Shown here piece by piece: positions 34,543 through 43,429 of a stretch of DNA of 64,000 bases. The translations under genes were made by a program, and so were the position numbers. Source of the DNA: Isoptericola jiangsuensis (GTDB lineage: Bacteria; Actinomycetota; Actinomycetes; Actinomycetales; Cellulomonadaceae); the NCBI RefSeq assembly GCF_002563715.1, contig NZ_PDJJ01000001.1, positions 868,001-932,000 of the forward strand, read 5' to 3'. The notes under the pieces were generated by a model. The model was not told the origin of the DNA, did not search any database, and saw nothing but the letters and a program-made list of their open reading frames with translations. Position 1 is the first letter of the stretch; each line of letters opens with the position of its first letter.

Positions 34543-36977
34543 CGGCGACGGCGCCGGCGCCCGCGGCGGTGTTCTCCCGCTCGACGCGGGTGGGGACGAC
34601 GTCGGTGGTCCGCGCGGTCCCGGCCGAGGACGCGGCGCGCCTGCAGGCGTGGCTGGCGCACCCGGCGTCGGCGGCGTGGCACATGGGTGAGCTGGGGGTG
34701 GACGCGGTGCGGGAGCACCTGGCGACCCTCGTGGCCGACCCGGCGCAGGACGCGTGGTTCGTGCTGCTCGACGGCGAGCCGGTGGCGTACACGGAGACGT
34801 ACGACCCGGCGCGCGTCCTGCTGCCGGGCCTGCACGACGCCGAGCCGGGCGACGTGGGCATGCACCTGCTGGTGGCGCCCCCGGGTGCGGGTGAGCGGCG
34901 GCATGGTCTGACGGACGCCGTGATGGCGACCGTGGTGGCGTTCTGCCTGGCGTCGGCGGCCGCGGGTGGCCGGGACGGGGCGCGCGTCGTCGTGGAGCCG
35001 GACGTCGCGAACGCGGCCATCGGCGCGAAGAACGCGGCGGCTGGCTTCCGGGTGCTGCGCGAGATCGAGGTGACCGACGGCGGGCACACGAAGACGGCGG
35101 CGCTGAGCGTGTGCACGCGCGCCGACTTCGCGGCCTCCCCGCTGGGGGAGGGCGTCGACCTGGCGCCGCACCTGCGCCGCGACCTGGCGGAGCACGCGCA
35201 CCGGCACCTGGTCGCGAAGGCGGTGGCGGAGCTGGCGCACGAGCGGCTCTTCGCGCCGACGGCGACCGGGCCGGGACGGTGGCGTCTCGACCTCGACGGC
35301 GTCTCGTACGCGTTCGCGGCCCGCACGTTCGCCCTCGAGCACTGGGTGGTGGACCCGGCGTCGGTCGTCCGCACCGCCGCCGACGGCGCCGTGCTGCCGG
35401 TGGACGTCCTGGAGCTGGTGGCCGAGCTGCAGCCGCTCCTCGGGGTCCCGGACGACCTCCTGGCCGTCTACCTGGAGGAGCTGTCGGCGACCCTCGCGGC
35501 GGCGACCGCGAAGCGGGACCGGGAGCTCGCGGGCGTGACGCCGGACGTCGCCCGCCTGGTCGCCGGCCTCACCGCCGCGCCCGTCGACGCCACGGCCGGT
35601 GCCGCCGAGGAGGCCCGCCGCACGGCCGCGACGTTCGCGACGGTCGAGGCCGCGATGAGCGAGGGCCACCCGGGGTTCCTCGCGAACAACGGCCGGATCG
35701 GCTTCTCCCTGGACGACTACCGTGCCTACGCCCCGGAGCGGGGCGGGCGACTGCGCCTGCACTGGGTCGCGGCCCGCCGCGAGCACACCCACCTCGCGCT
35801 GTGCGCCGACCAGACCGAGACCGGCCTGTACGGCGCCGAGCTGAGCGGCGCCGAGCGCTCGGCGTTCGCCGACCGCCTGACCGCCCGCGGCCACGACCCG
35901 GCCGACTTCCTCTACCTGCCGGTGCACCCGTGGCAGGCGCAGCACCGCCTGCCGGTCACGTTCGCGGCGGACGTCGCCCGCGGCGACCTCGTGCCGCTGG
36001 GCCCCGGCGCCGACGAGTACACCCCGCAGCAGTCGATCCGCACCATGGTGAACCGCACACGCCCCGCGCGGCACTACGTCAAGACGGCGCTCGCGATCCA
36101 GAACATGGGGTTCCTGCGCGGGCTGTCCCCGGCGTACATGCGGGTCACGCCCGCGATCAACGACTGGGTCGCCGACCTCGTCGCCGGGGACGCCACGCTC
36201 CGGGGCGCCGGGTTCGGCGTGCTGCGCGAGGTCGCGGCCGTCGGGTACACCGGCGACGTCTACCACCGCACGCCCCGCCCCAACCAGCACCGCAAGATGC
36301 TCGCCGCGCTGTGGCGGGAGTCCGCCCTGCCCCGGGTCGGGCCGGGCGAACGGCTCGCCACCATGGCGAGCCTCCTGCACCGCGACGCCTCCGGCACGGC
36401 CCTGGCCACCGCCCTCGTGCGGGCCTCGGGTCTTGCCCCCGAGGCGTGGCTGCGCGCCTACCTCGACGCCTACCTCTACCCGCTCGTGCACGCGCTGCGC
36501 GCCCACGACCTCGCGTTCATGCCCCACGGGGAGAACCTCGTCCTCGTGCTGCGCGACGGCGTCGTGCAGCGGGCACTGATGAAGGACGTCGGCGAGGAGG
36601 TGGCCGTGCTGTCCACCGCCCGCAGCCTGCCCGAAGGCATCACGCGCATCGCGACCGACGTGGACGACGACGAGAAGGCGCTCGCGATCTTCACCGACGT
36701 CTTCGACGGCGTCCTGCGCCACCTCGCGGGCATCCTCGCCGTCGACGGCGTGCTGGGCGAGGACCGGTTCTGGGCCGTCGTGGCGGACGTCATCGACCGG
36801 CACCACGCCGAGCACCCCGACCTCACCTCGGGCGTCGACCTGCGCGCCGACCGGTTCGCGCACTCCTGCCTCAACCGGCTCCAGCTGCGCAACACCCTGC
36901 AGATGGTGGACCTCGCCGACCAGTCGTCGTCCCTCATCTACGCGGGCACGATGGCGAACCCGGTGGCGCGCGCGTGA
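34539..36977 (+). CDS. desD: Fused acyltransferase-NIS synthetase (DesC-DesD fusion)
   Basis: The 812-residue single reading frame starts at ATG 34539 (ATGA overlap). Residues 1-200 are a GNAT acyltransferase of the AlcB/DesC type (AWHMGELG, VGMHLLVAPPGAG, FRVLREIEV), which acylates N-hydroxycadaverine with succinyl- or acetyl-CoA. Residues ~215-812 are an IucA/IucC-type NIS synthetase with GHPGFLANNGRIGF, the HPWQAQH loop, the YVKTALAIQNMGFLRGLSP block, MPHGENLVLVL and an acidic C-terminus. It oligomerises and cyclises the units with ATP. In Streptomyces these are two genes, desC and desD. No frame irregularity is seen at the junction, so the fusion looks genuine and would channel the acylated monomer. 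Confidence 0.92.
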   Translation: MTATAPAPAAVFSRSTRVGTTSVVRAVPAEDAARLQAWLAHPASAAWHMGELGVDAVREHLATLVADPAQDAWFVLLDGEPVAYTETYDPARVLLPGLHDAEPGDVGMHLLVAPPGAGERRHGLTDAVMATVVAFCLASAAAGGRDGARVVVEPDVANAAIGAKNAAAGFRVLREIEVTDGGHTKTAALSVCTRADFAASPLGEGVDLAPHLRRDLAEHAHRHLVAKAVAELAHERLFAPTATGPGRWRLDLDGVSYAFAARTFALEHWVVDPASVVRTAADGAVLPVDVLELVAELQPLLGVPDDLLAVYLEELSATLAAATAKRDRELAGVTPDVARLVAGLTAAPVDATAGAAEEARRTAATFATVEAAMSEGHPGFLANNGRIGFSLDDYRAYAPERGGRLRLHWVAARREHTHLALCADQTETGLYGAELSGAERSAFADRLTARGHDPADFLYLPVHPWQAQHRLPVTFAADVARGDLVPLGPGADEYTPQQSIRTMVNRTRPARHYVKTALAIQNMGFLRGLSPAYMRVTPAINDWVADLVAGDATLRGAGFGVLREVAAVGYTGDVYHRTPRPNQHRKMLAALWRESALPRVGPGERLATMASLLHRDASGTALATALVRASGLAPEAWLRAYLDAYLYPLVHALRAHDLAFMPHGENLVLVLRDGVVQRALMKDVGEEVAVLSTARSLPEGITRIATDVDDDEKALAIFTDVFDGVLRHLAGILAVDGVLGEDRFWAVVADVIDRHHAEHPDLTSGVDLRADRFAHSCLNRLQLRNTLQMVDLADQSSSLIYAGTMANPVARA

Positions 36978-39100
36978 GTCGCCCCTTCGAGGTCTTCCGC
37001 GACGTCCGCGGCGTGCCCCACGTGCGCGCCGCGGACGAGCTCGACCTCGCGTACGGCCAGGGCTACGTCACGGCGCGGGACCGCGGCTGGCAGCTCGAGA
37101 CCGACCGGTGGCGGGCCGAGGGGCGGCTCGCCGCCCGGTTCGGCCCCGGCGGCCTGGAGTGGGACCGGTTCGCGGTGCGCGTGCGCCTGGCCGACACCGC
37201 CCGCCGGGTCCACGCCGCGCTCGCGCCGCCGGAGCGGGCCTGGCTGGCCGCATACACGGCGGGCGTCAACGCGGGTCTGGCCGACGGCGGCCGCGGCGTC
37301 CCCGAGCTCGACCTCCTGGCCCGGGCCCCGGGCCGGCTGCCCGACCACACCCCGTGGCCGGACTGGGCACCGCTCGGCGTGTTCTGCGTCAACCACGTCC
37401 TGTTCAGCGGGTGGCCCGGCCTGCTGTGGCGCGAGCACGTCGCCCGCACGCTCGGCCCCGGGCACCCGCTGCTCGGCGTGCCCGACGGCGCCTCGTCCGG
37501 GTCGAACGCGTGGGCGCTCGCGGGCTCGCGCACCGCGTCGGGCGCACCCCTGCTGGCGGGGGACCCGCACCGGATCCTGGAGCTGCCGGGCGTCTACCAG
37601 CAGGTGCGCCTGGCGTGCGACGAGTACGACGTCGTCGGCCTCGCGTTCCCCGGCGTGCCGGGCGTGCTGCACTTCGGCCACGCCGAGTCCACCGTCCCGT
37701 CCGGGACCGCGTCCGAGGACGGCGGTGACGTCGCGTCGCCGACGTCGGTCGCGTGGGGCATCACCAACGCGATGGCGCACCACGTCGAGGTGTTCACCGA
37801 GTCGGCCGCCACCCTGGAGGGTGCTGAGCACGGCGTCGAGGTCGTCCCGGTCCGGGGCGCCGAGCCCGTGGAGGTGGCCTGGACCGAGACGGCGCGCGGA
37901 CCGCTCGTCACCGACCGGCACGCGCTGCGCTGGCCCGTGCGCGTCGACGCCGACCTCGGGGTCGCGTCGTGGCGTCGGCTGCAGCGCTCCCGCACCGCGC
38001 ACGACGTCGCCGCCGCGTTCACCGGCTGGGTCGACCCCGTGAACCGGGTCCTGGCCGCCGACTCCGACGGCACCGTGCTCAGCCTCACCGCGGGCCGCGT
38101 GCCGGACCGGGACCGGTCGGAGCGCGTGCTGCCCCACGTCGTCGGGCCGGGCTGGGCACCGCCCGTCCGGCGGTCCGCGCCCACGGCGGTCACGGTCGAC
38201 GACCTCGCCGTGGACGCCAACGACGCCCCGCACGAGCCTGCCCGGGTCCCCGACCTCGGCCACTCGTACGCGCCGCACCGCGGGCCCCGCATCCGGGCGA
38301 TCCTCGCCGACGCGCCCGCGGGTGGCGAGACGCCCGCCACCCAGCACCGCGTGCACGGCGACGTCCAGGACGCCGGCGCCGCCGCGCTGGTCGGGCTCCT
38401 CGACCGCGTCACGGGTGACGACCTCGGCCCGGCCGCCGCCCGCCTGCGCGCGTGGGCGGCCGACGGTGCCCGCATGGAGGCCGGGTCGCGCGACGCCGGG
38501 CTGTTCGCCTGCTGGCGCGACGCCCTCGTGCGGCGCGTCGCCGCGCACCGGGCCCTCGCGCCGCTGCACGCCCCGCACGGGCTGCCGGTGGTGCTCGCAC
38601 CCTGGCTGGACGTCACCACGAACGTCGGCCTGCACCTGCCCGCGGTGCTCGCGCACGGCGGGACGCCGGAGCACCCGCTCGACCCCGCCGCCGAGGCGGT
38701 GGCCGCGCTCGCCGAGGTGGCGGGCGCCGCCTCGACGTGGGGCGAGCTGCACCCCGTGGTGCCGTGGCACGCCCTCGTCGACGCCACCGGCGTCGCGCGC
38801 GAGCAGATCGCGGGCGTCCCGCCGGCGCTGCGGGCGGGGGTCGGCGGGACCGCCGACACCGTGTGCTGCACGGGCGGCGTCCCGGGGGTGTCCACCGTGT
38901 CGTGGCGCGGCAGCGTCGCCCGCTGGGTGTGGGACCTGGGCGACCGTCGCCGCAGCCGGTGGGGCGTGCCGTTCGGCGCGAGCGGCGACCCCCGCTCGCC
39001 GCACCACGCGGACCAGCACCCGCGGTGGGCGGCCGCCGGCACCGACGACATCGAGACCGACTGGGCGCGGCTGCGCCCCGAGACCTGGGAGGCGTCATGA
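36974..39100 (+). CDS. Penicillin-acylase-family Ntn hydrolase in siderophore operon
   Basis: The protein has 708 residues from GTG 36974 (GTGA overlap with the synthetase gene). It follows the penicillin amidase pattern: a short alpha region (VFRDVRGVPHVRA, YGQGYVTARDR), then the autoprocessing site GSNAW with nucleophile Ser177, followed by AGSRTASGAPLLAGDPH. The beta domain contains the oxyanion Asn region (DPVNRVLAADSDG). No signal peptide is visible, unlike most exported family members, so it may work in the cytoplasm. Within this operon it could hydrolyse or exchange acyl groups on the hydroxamate siderophore. Confidence 0.87.
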   Translation: MSRPFEVFRDVRGVPHVRAADELDLAYGQGYVTARDRGWQLETDRWRAEGRLAARFGPGGLEWDRFAVRVRLADTARRVHAALAPPERAWLAAYTAGVNAGLADGGRGVPELDLLARAPGRLPDHTPWPDWAPLGVFCVNHVLFSGWPGLLWREHVARTLGPGHPLLGVPDGASSGSNAWALAGSRTASGAPLLAGDPHRILELPGVYQQVRLACDEYDVVGLAFPGVPGVLHFGHAESTVPSGTASEDGGDVASPTSVAWGITNAMAHHVEVFTESAATLEGAEHGVEVVPVRGAEPVEVAWTETARGPLVTDRHALRWPVRVDADLGVASWRRLQRSRTAHDVAAAFTGWVDPVNRVLAADSDGTVLSLTAGRVPDRDRSERVLPHVVGPGWAPPVRRSAPTAVTVDDLAVDANDAPHEPARVPDLGHSYAPHRGPRIRAILADAPAGGETPATQHRVHGDVQDAGAAALVGLLDRVTGDDLGPAAARLRAWAADGARMEAGSRDAGLFACWRDALVRRVAAHRALAPLHAPHGLPVVLAPWLDVTTNVGLHLPAVLAHGGTPEHPLDPAAEAVAALAEVAGAASTWGELHPVVPWHALVDATGVAREQIAGVPPALRAGVGGTADTVCCTGGVPGVSTVSWRGSVARWVWDLGDRRRSRWGVPFGASGDPRSPHHADQHPRWAAAGTDDIETDWARLRPETWEAS

Positions 39101-39702
39101 CGGACCGGTTGTACGAGGGGGAGCCCGGCGCCGAGGTGTGGCGGTCCGACGTCGCGCCGGGCTTCACCGTGCACGTCCTGGACCCTGCGGCGGACCTCGA
39201 CGTCCTGCACGCGTGGGTGACGCGTCCCCACGCCGGGTTCTGGGGCCTCGACGCGCTGTCCCGCGACGAGCTGCGCGAGACGTACGAGTTCGTCGCGTCG
39301 CTGCCCACCCATGCCGCCTACCTCGTGCGGGCCGCGGGCGAGCCGGTCGTGCTCGTGCAGCTCTACCACCCCGAGGACGACCCGCTGGCGGCCGCCTACG
39401 ACGTGCGCCCCGGCGACCTCGGCGTGCACTTCTTCCGCGGCGAGGGGTCGGTGCCGTGGCAGGTCCTCGGTCCGGCGATGCTCGACTTCGCGTTCTCGCG
39501 GCCCGCGGTCGACCGTCTGGTGGCGGAGCCCGACGTGCGCAACCGGGCGGCCGTCGCGCGCACCGCCGCGAGCGGCTTCGAGCTCGCGGGGGAGATCTCC
39601 TTCGACTCCGCCTCCGGTCGCAAGGACGCCGTGCTGGCGTTCTGCACCCGGGAGCGGGCCGAGCAGCTCGTGCGCCGCGCGGGCGCCGCCGCGGTGGGCT
39701 GA
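39097..39702 (+). CDS. GNAT acyltransferase of AlcB/IucB type, second copy in the siderophore operon
   Basis: This 201-residue protein starts at ATG 39097 (ATGA overlap). It shows the siderophore acyltransferase pattern: FTVHVLDPAADLDVLHAWV, FWGL, YLVRAAGEPVVLVQLYHPEDDP, GDLGVHFFRGEG and the CoA-side NRAAVARTAASGFELAGEI. It is clearly distinct from the GNAT domain fused to the synthetase. A second acyltransferase suggests that the operon makes acyl-modified siderophores, possibly together with the hydrolase just upstream. Last gene of the iron-regulated operon; no exporter or receptor gene follows. Confidence 0.88.
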   Translation: MTDRLYEGEPGAEVWRSDVAPGFTVHVLDPAADLDVLHAWVTRPHAGFWGLDALSRDELRETYEFVASLPTHAAYLVRAAGEPVVLVQLYHPEDDPLAAAYDVRPGDLGVHFFRGEGSVPWQVLGPAMLDFAFSRPAVDRLVAEPDVRNRAAVARTAASGFELAGEISFDSASGRKDAVLAFCTRERAEQLVRRAGAAAVG

Positions 39703-39742
39703 GGGCGGAGCCCGTCGGGCGGTCGCGGAGGTCCCGCCGCGC

Positions 39743-40819
39743 TCAGAGCGCCGGGACGGGGCCCGTCGTCGTCCCGGGGACGAACCCGACGGGAAGCGTG
39801 ACGGTGGTGGGCTCCTCGCCCGCGAGCAGGTCGATGACGGCGCGGCCGAGTGCGGCGCCCTTGTCCCGCAGCGGCTGGTGGACGCTGGTGAGCACGTCGG
39901 GGGAGAGCCACGGCAGGTCGAGCCCGTCGAAACCGGCGATGGAGACGTCCTCGGGGACGCGCAGACCGAGCTCGCGCGCGGCGATGACGGCACCGGCGGC
40001 CAGCAGGTCGGAGTGCGCCACGATCGCGGTGGGGCGTTCCGACGCGGGCACCCAGGCGCCGAGGATCTCGGTCGCGGCGTCGCGGCCGTGCTCGACGAGC
40101 GAGGCGGGGCACTCCCAGGTCAGGACGGGCTCGACGACGTCGCGGACCCCGGCGAGGCGGTGCGCGGTCGAGGTGCGGTCGGCCTGGGCGAGGCGGGCGG
40201 CGTCGACGGGGCCGCTGCGCTCGTGCTGGTCGAACGGCAGGGCGATCTCGGCGATGCGGGTGTGCCCGAGCTCGAGCAGGTGCCGCACGGCCTCCGCGGT
40301 GCCGGCGCGGTCCTCGAGCGCGACGAGGGGGGCGTCCTCGACGGCGTGGCCCTCGCCGATCACGACGGGCACGTCGCGCCGCTGCAGCGCGGCGAGGGTG
40401 GGGTCGTCGCGCAGCGCGCCCCACACGAGCACGGCGACGTCCATGCCGGCGGTCTCGAGCAGCGGGTCGACGGTGTCCTCGCCGCGCACGCCACGGATGA
40501 GGAGCACGCCGAGACCGTCGGTGCCGAGCACGTCGACGAGGCCGTCGAGCACCTGGACGGCGACGGGGTCGCGGAACGCGCGGCCGGGCTGGTCGCCGAT
40601 GACGACGCCGACGATCCCGGAGCGTCCGCGCCGCAGCTGGCGGCCGAGCGGGTTGGGGCCGGTGTACCCGAGGTCGGACGCGGCGGCGAGCACCTTGTCG
40701 CGCGTCTCGGGGGTGATGGGTCCGGAGCCGGAGAACGCGAGCGAGGCCGTGGAGACGGACACGCCGGCGCGTTCGGCGACCTTCGCGAGGGTCGGGCGGG
40801 TGCCCGGGGTGCGGCCCAA
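39743..40819 (-). CDS. LacI-family transcriptional regulator
   Basis: The protein has 358 residues from TTG 40819, chosen because an aaggag Shine-Dalgarno lies 6 bases upstream and the HTH then starts at residue 9. The HTH is PTLAKVAERAGVSVSTASLAFSGSGPITPETRDKVLAAASDLGY. The periplasmic-binding-like effector domain follows (GVVIGDQPG, ALVALEDRAG, AIVAHSDLLAAGAVIAARELGLRVPEDVSIAGFDGLD). The effector is unknown. It is divergent from the MFS gene 94 bp away with a palindromic operator between, so it probably represses that gene and itself. Confidence 0.93.
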   Translation of the reverse strand: MGRTPGTRPTLAKVAERAGVSVSTASLAFSGSGPITPETRDKVLAAASDLGYTGPNPLGRQLRRGRSGIVGVVIGDQPGRAFRDPVAVQVLDGLVDVLGTDGLGVLLIRGVRGEDTVDPLLETAGMDVAVLVWGALRDDPTLAALQRRDVPVVIGEGHAVEDAPLVALEDRAGTAEAVRHLLELGHTRIAEIALPFDQHERSGPVDAARLAQADRTSTAHRLAGVRDVVEPVLTWECPASLVEHGRDAATEILGAWVPASERPTAIVAHSDLLAAGAVIAARELGLRVPEDVSIAGFDGLDLPWLSPDVLTSVHQPLRDKGAALGRAVIDLLAGEEPTTVTLPVGFVPGTTTGPVPAL

Positions 40820-40866
40820 CGCGGCTCCTTCCTGCCGAGGTGGCGACAGCCTACCGGCGGACCGTG

Positions 40867-40877
40867 ATCGAAACGAT
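40867..40877. promoter_or_regulatory. Candidate LacI-family operator
   Basis: ATCGAAACGAT is an odd-centred palindrome (ATCG-AAA-CGAT) in the 93-bp divergent intergenic region, resembling the CG-centred A/T-flanked operators used by LacI-family proteins. It lies 48 bp from the repressor start and 36 bp from the MFS start, so one site can control both. Confidence 0.6.
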
Positions 40878-40912
40878 TTGACCGGCCGTCGGCGATCCGG
40901 GATCGTCGTCCC

Positions 40913-42172
40913 GTGACCAGTCCCGTGACCTCCGCCGACGCCCGTCGGCTCCGCGCCGCCACCTGGGCGGTGTTCGGCGTCTTCACCGCGGCCGGCTTCG
41001 GCATGGCCACCTGGGCCTCCCGCATCCCCGCGGTGCGCGACGGCCTCGGGTTCTCCGAGGGGCAGATGGGCCTGCTGCTGCTCACCGCGTCCATCGGCTC
41101 GATCTGTGCGCTCCCGCTGTCCGGGATGATCACCTCCCGGCTCGGCGCGGCCCGCACCGTGCTGTTCTTCGCCCTGCTCTCCTCCGTCGGATTCGCCGTC
41201 GCCTGCTTCGGCGTGGAGACCGGGGACGCCGGCTGGGTACGCCTCGGCCTCTTCGGTGTCGGCATCGGCGTCGGCGTCTGGGACGCCGCCATGAACCTCG
41301 AGGGCGCCGTCGTCGAGCAGCACCTCGGTCACGCGATCATGCCGCGCTTCCACGCCGCGTTCTCCCTCGGCACCGTCGCCGGCGCGGGGGTCGGGGCGCT
41401 CGCCGCCTGGGCCCACGTCCCGCTCACCCCCCACCTCATGACCGTGCAGGTCGTCGACGCCGTCGCCGTCCTGCTCTGCGTCCGCGCGTTCCTCCCCGCC
41501 CGCGCCGCCGGACCCGAGACCTCGGTCGCCGGCGCGCAGGACGCCGCCGCCGACCCCGCCACCGCCGTGGAGCCGTCCCACGGCCACTCCGTCAAGGACA
41601 CCCTGGCGACCTGGCGGGAGCCCCGCACCCTGCTCATCGGGCTCGTCGTCATGGCGGCCGCGCTCACCGAGGGCGCCGCCAACGACTGGGTCGGGCTCGC
41701 CACCGTCGACGGGTTCGAGACCGGCGACGGCATCGGCGCGCTCGCCCTGGCGGTGTTCCTCGTCGCGATGACCCTCACCCGCCTGGCCGGCACGGCACTC
41801 ATCGACCGCTACGGCCGCGTCGCCGTGCTGCGCGGCAGCGGCGTCGCGGCGATCGTCGGCGTCGGTGTCTTCGCGCTCGTCCCGAGCCTGCCCCTCGCCC
41901 TCGTCGGCGTGGCGCTGTGGGGCGCCGGCGCGGGCATGGGCTTCCCCATGGGCATGTCGGCCGCGTCCGACGACCCGCAGCGCGCGGCCCTGCGCGTCGC
42001 GGTGGTCTCCACCATCGGCTACTCGGCGTTCTTCGTCGGCCCGGCGCTCATCGGGTTCCTCGCCGAGCTCACCGGCTACCGCCTCGCGCTGCTGGTGCTG
42101 GCGCTGCCCGTCGCCGTCGGCCTCCTCGTCGCCGGGGCCGCGCGCCCGCTGCCCCGCCCGCAGGCCGTCTGA
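40913..42172 (+). CDS. MFS transporter
   Basis: This 419-residue protein has twelve TM segments in two halves, split by a polar loop of about 45 residues (AAGPETSVAG...VKDTLATWREP). It has the family features GMATWASRIPAVRDGLGFSEGQMGLLLL and GLGLFG-like turns in the first half, as in the YbjJ/fucose-permease-like subgroup. The substrate is unknown; the LacI neighbour suggests a carbohydrate or related effector. Two in-frame GTG codons (40913, 40925) could start it; neither has a strong Shine-Dalgarno, so leaderless translation is possible. Confidence 0.9.
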   Translation: MTSPVTSADARRLRAATWAVFGVFTAAGFGMATWASRIPAVRDGLGFSEGQMGLLLLTASIGSICALPLSGMITSRLGAARTVLFFALLSSVGFAVACFGVETGDAGWVRLGLFGVGIGVGVWDAAMNLEGAVVEQHLGHAIMPRFHAAFSLGTVAGAGVGALAAWAHVPLTPHLMTVQVVDAVAVLLCVRAFLPARAAGPETSVAGAQDAAADPATAVEPSHGHSVKDTLATWREPRTLLIGLVVMAAALTEGAANDWVGLATVDGFETGDGIGALALAVFLVAMTLTRLAGTALIDRYGRVAVLRGSGVAAIVGVGVFALVPSLPLALVGVALWGAGAGMGFPMGMSAASDDPQRAALRVAVVSTIGYSAFFVGPALIGFLAELTGYRLALLVLALPVAVGLLVAGAARPLPRPQAV

Positions 42173-42201
42173 GCCCCCCGCCGGGCGTCTACGCTGGACG
42201 G

Positions 42202-43410
42202 GTGAGCCAGACCGCCCCGCAGACCACCGCACCGTCCGACGACGCCCCCACGCCCAGCCTCGCCGAGCTCACGACGCTGCGCGTCGGTGGACCCGTCGAC
42301 CGGTACGTCGAGGCGACCACCGAGGCGGAGCTGATCGACGCCGTCCGTGCCGCCGACGACGCGGGGGAGCCCCTGCTCGTCCTCGGCGGCGGGTCGAACC
42401 TGCTCGTCGCGGACGCCGGGTTCGACGGCGTCGTCGTCCGGGACGTCCGGCAGGGCCTCGACGCCGACCTCAGCGCGTCCTGCGGGCTGGACGAGGGCTC
42501 GTGCGGCGGGGCCACCCTCACCCTGCCCGCCGGCCAGGACTGGGACGCGTTCGTCGCCGAGGCGGTCGCCAACGAGTGGGTGGGGGTCGAGGCGCTGTCC
42601 GGCATCCCGGGCACGCTCGGCGCCGCGCCCGTGCAGAACATCGGGGCGTACGGGCAGGAGGTGTCCGGCGTCGTCGCGTCGGTGCGCACCTGGGACCGCG
42701 CCACCGGGCAGCGCCGGACCCTCACGCTCTCAGAGCTGGGGTTCGGCTACCGCACCAGCGTCCTCAAGCGCTCGATGCGTGCCGGTGCCGAGGGAGGGCC
42801 CTGGTACCCCACCCCCCGGTACGTCGTCCTCGACGTCAGCCTGCAGATGCGGCTCGGCTCGCTGTCCGCGCCCATCGGCTACGGCGAGCTCGCGCGCACG
42901 CTCGGCGTCGAGGTGGGGCAGAGGGCGCCGTCGGCCGACGTCCGCGCCGCGGTGCTGGAGCTGCGCGGCCGCAAGGGCATGCTGCTCGACGGCGTCGGGG
43001 GAGCGGCCCGGCCCGACCACGACCGCTGGTCCGCGGGATCGTTCTTCACCAACCCGGTCGTGCCGGCCGACGCGGCGGCCGACCTGCCCGCCGACGCCCC
43101 CCGCTACCCCGTGCGCTCCTCCGTGCCCGAGTCGACCGTGGCTCCGAGCCTCGGCGCCGTCGACCCGAGCCTCGTCAAGACCAGCGCCGCCTGGCTCATC
43201 GAGCACGCCGGGTTCACCAAGGGCTACGGCGTCGCCGGGGAGCACTCCCCGGCCCGGCTGTCGACCCGGCACACGCTCGCGCTGACCAACCGTGGCGGGG
43301 CGACGGCGCAGGACGTCGTGACCCTCGCCCGGGCCGTGCGCGACGGCGTCCGGGACCGGTTCGGCGTCGAGCTGGAGCCGGAGCCCGTGCTCGTCGGGCT
43401 CGCGCTCTGA
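42202..43410 (+). CDS. murB: UDP-N-acetylenolpyruvoylglucosamine reductase MurB
   Basis: The protein has 402 residues from GTG 42202. FAD-binding signatures are LTTLRVGGPVDRYVEA, LVLGGGSNLLVADAGFDGVVVR and GIPGTLGAAPVQNIGAYGQEV. The catalytic Ser lies in SAGSFFTNPVV, and the C-terminal SAAWLIEHAGFTKGY is conserved. MurB makes UDP-MurNAc from the enolpyruvyl precursor with NADPH. It is longer than average because of short insertions (for example the Cys-containing SCGLDEGSCGG near residue 95). The start follows the MFS stop by 29 bp; it converges with the L,D-transpeptidase gene. Confidence 0.96.
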   Translation: MSQTAPQTTAPSDDAPTPSLAELTTLRVGGPVDRYVEATTEAELIDAVRAADDAGEPLLVLGGGSNLLVADAGFDGVVVRDVRQGLDADLSASCGLDEGSCGGATLTLPAGQDWDAFVAEAVANEWVGVEALSGIPGTLGAAPVQNIGAYGQEVSGVVASVRTWDRATGQRRTLTLSELGFGYRTSVLKRSMRAGAEGGPWYPTPRYVVLDVSLQMRLGSLSAPIGYGELARTLGVEVGQRAPSADVRAAVLELRGRKGMLLDGVGGAARPDHDRWSAGSFFTNPVVPADAAADLPADAPRYPVRSSVPESTVAPSLGAVDPSLVKTSAAWLIEHAGFTKGYGVAGEHSPARLSTRHTLALTNRGGATAQDVVTLARAVRDGVRDRFGVELEPEPVLVGLAL

Positions 43411-43429
43411 CGCGCGGCCCCGCGGGGGG

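Noticed and set aside
43418-43427. Bidirectional terminator between murB and the L,D-transpeptidase gene
   Set aside because: Only a short ccccgcgggg palindrome fits in the 19-bp gap. In DNA this GC-rich that is weak evidence.
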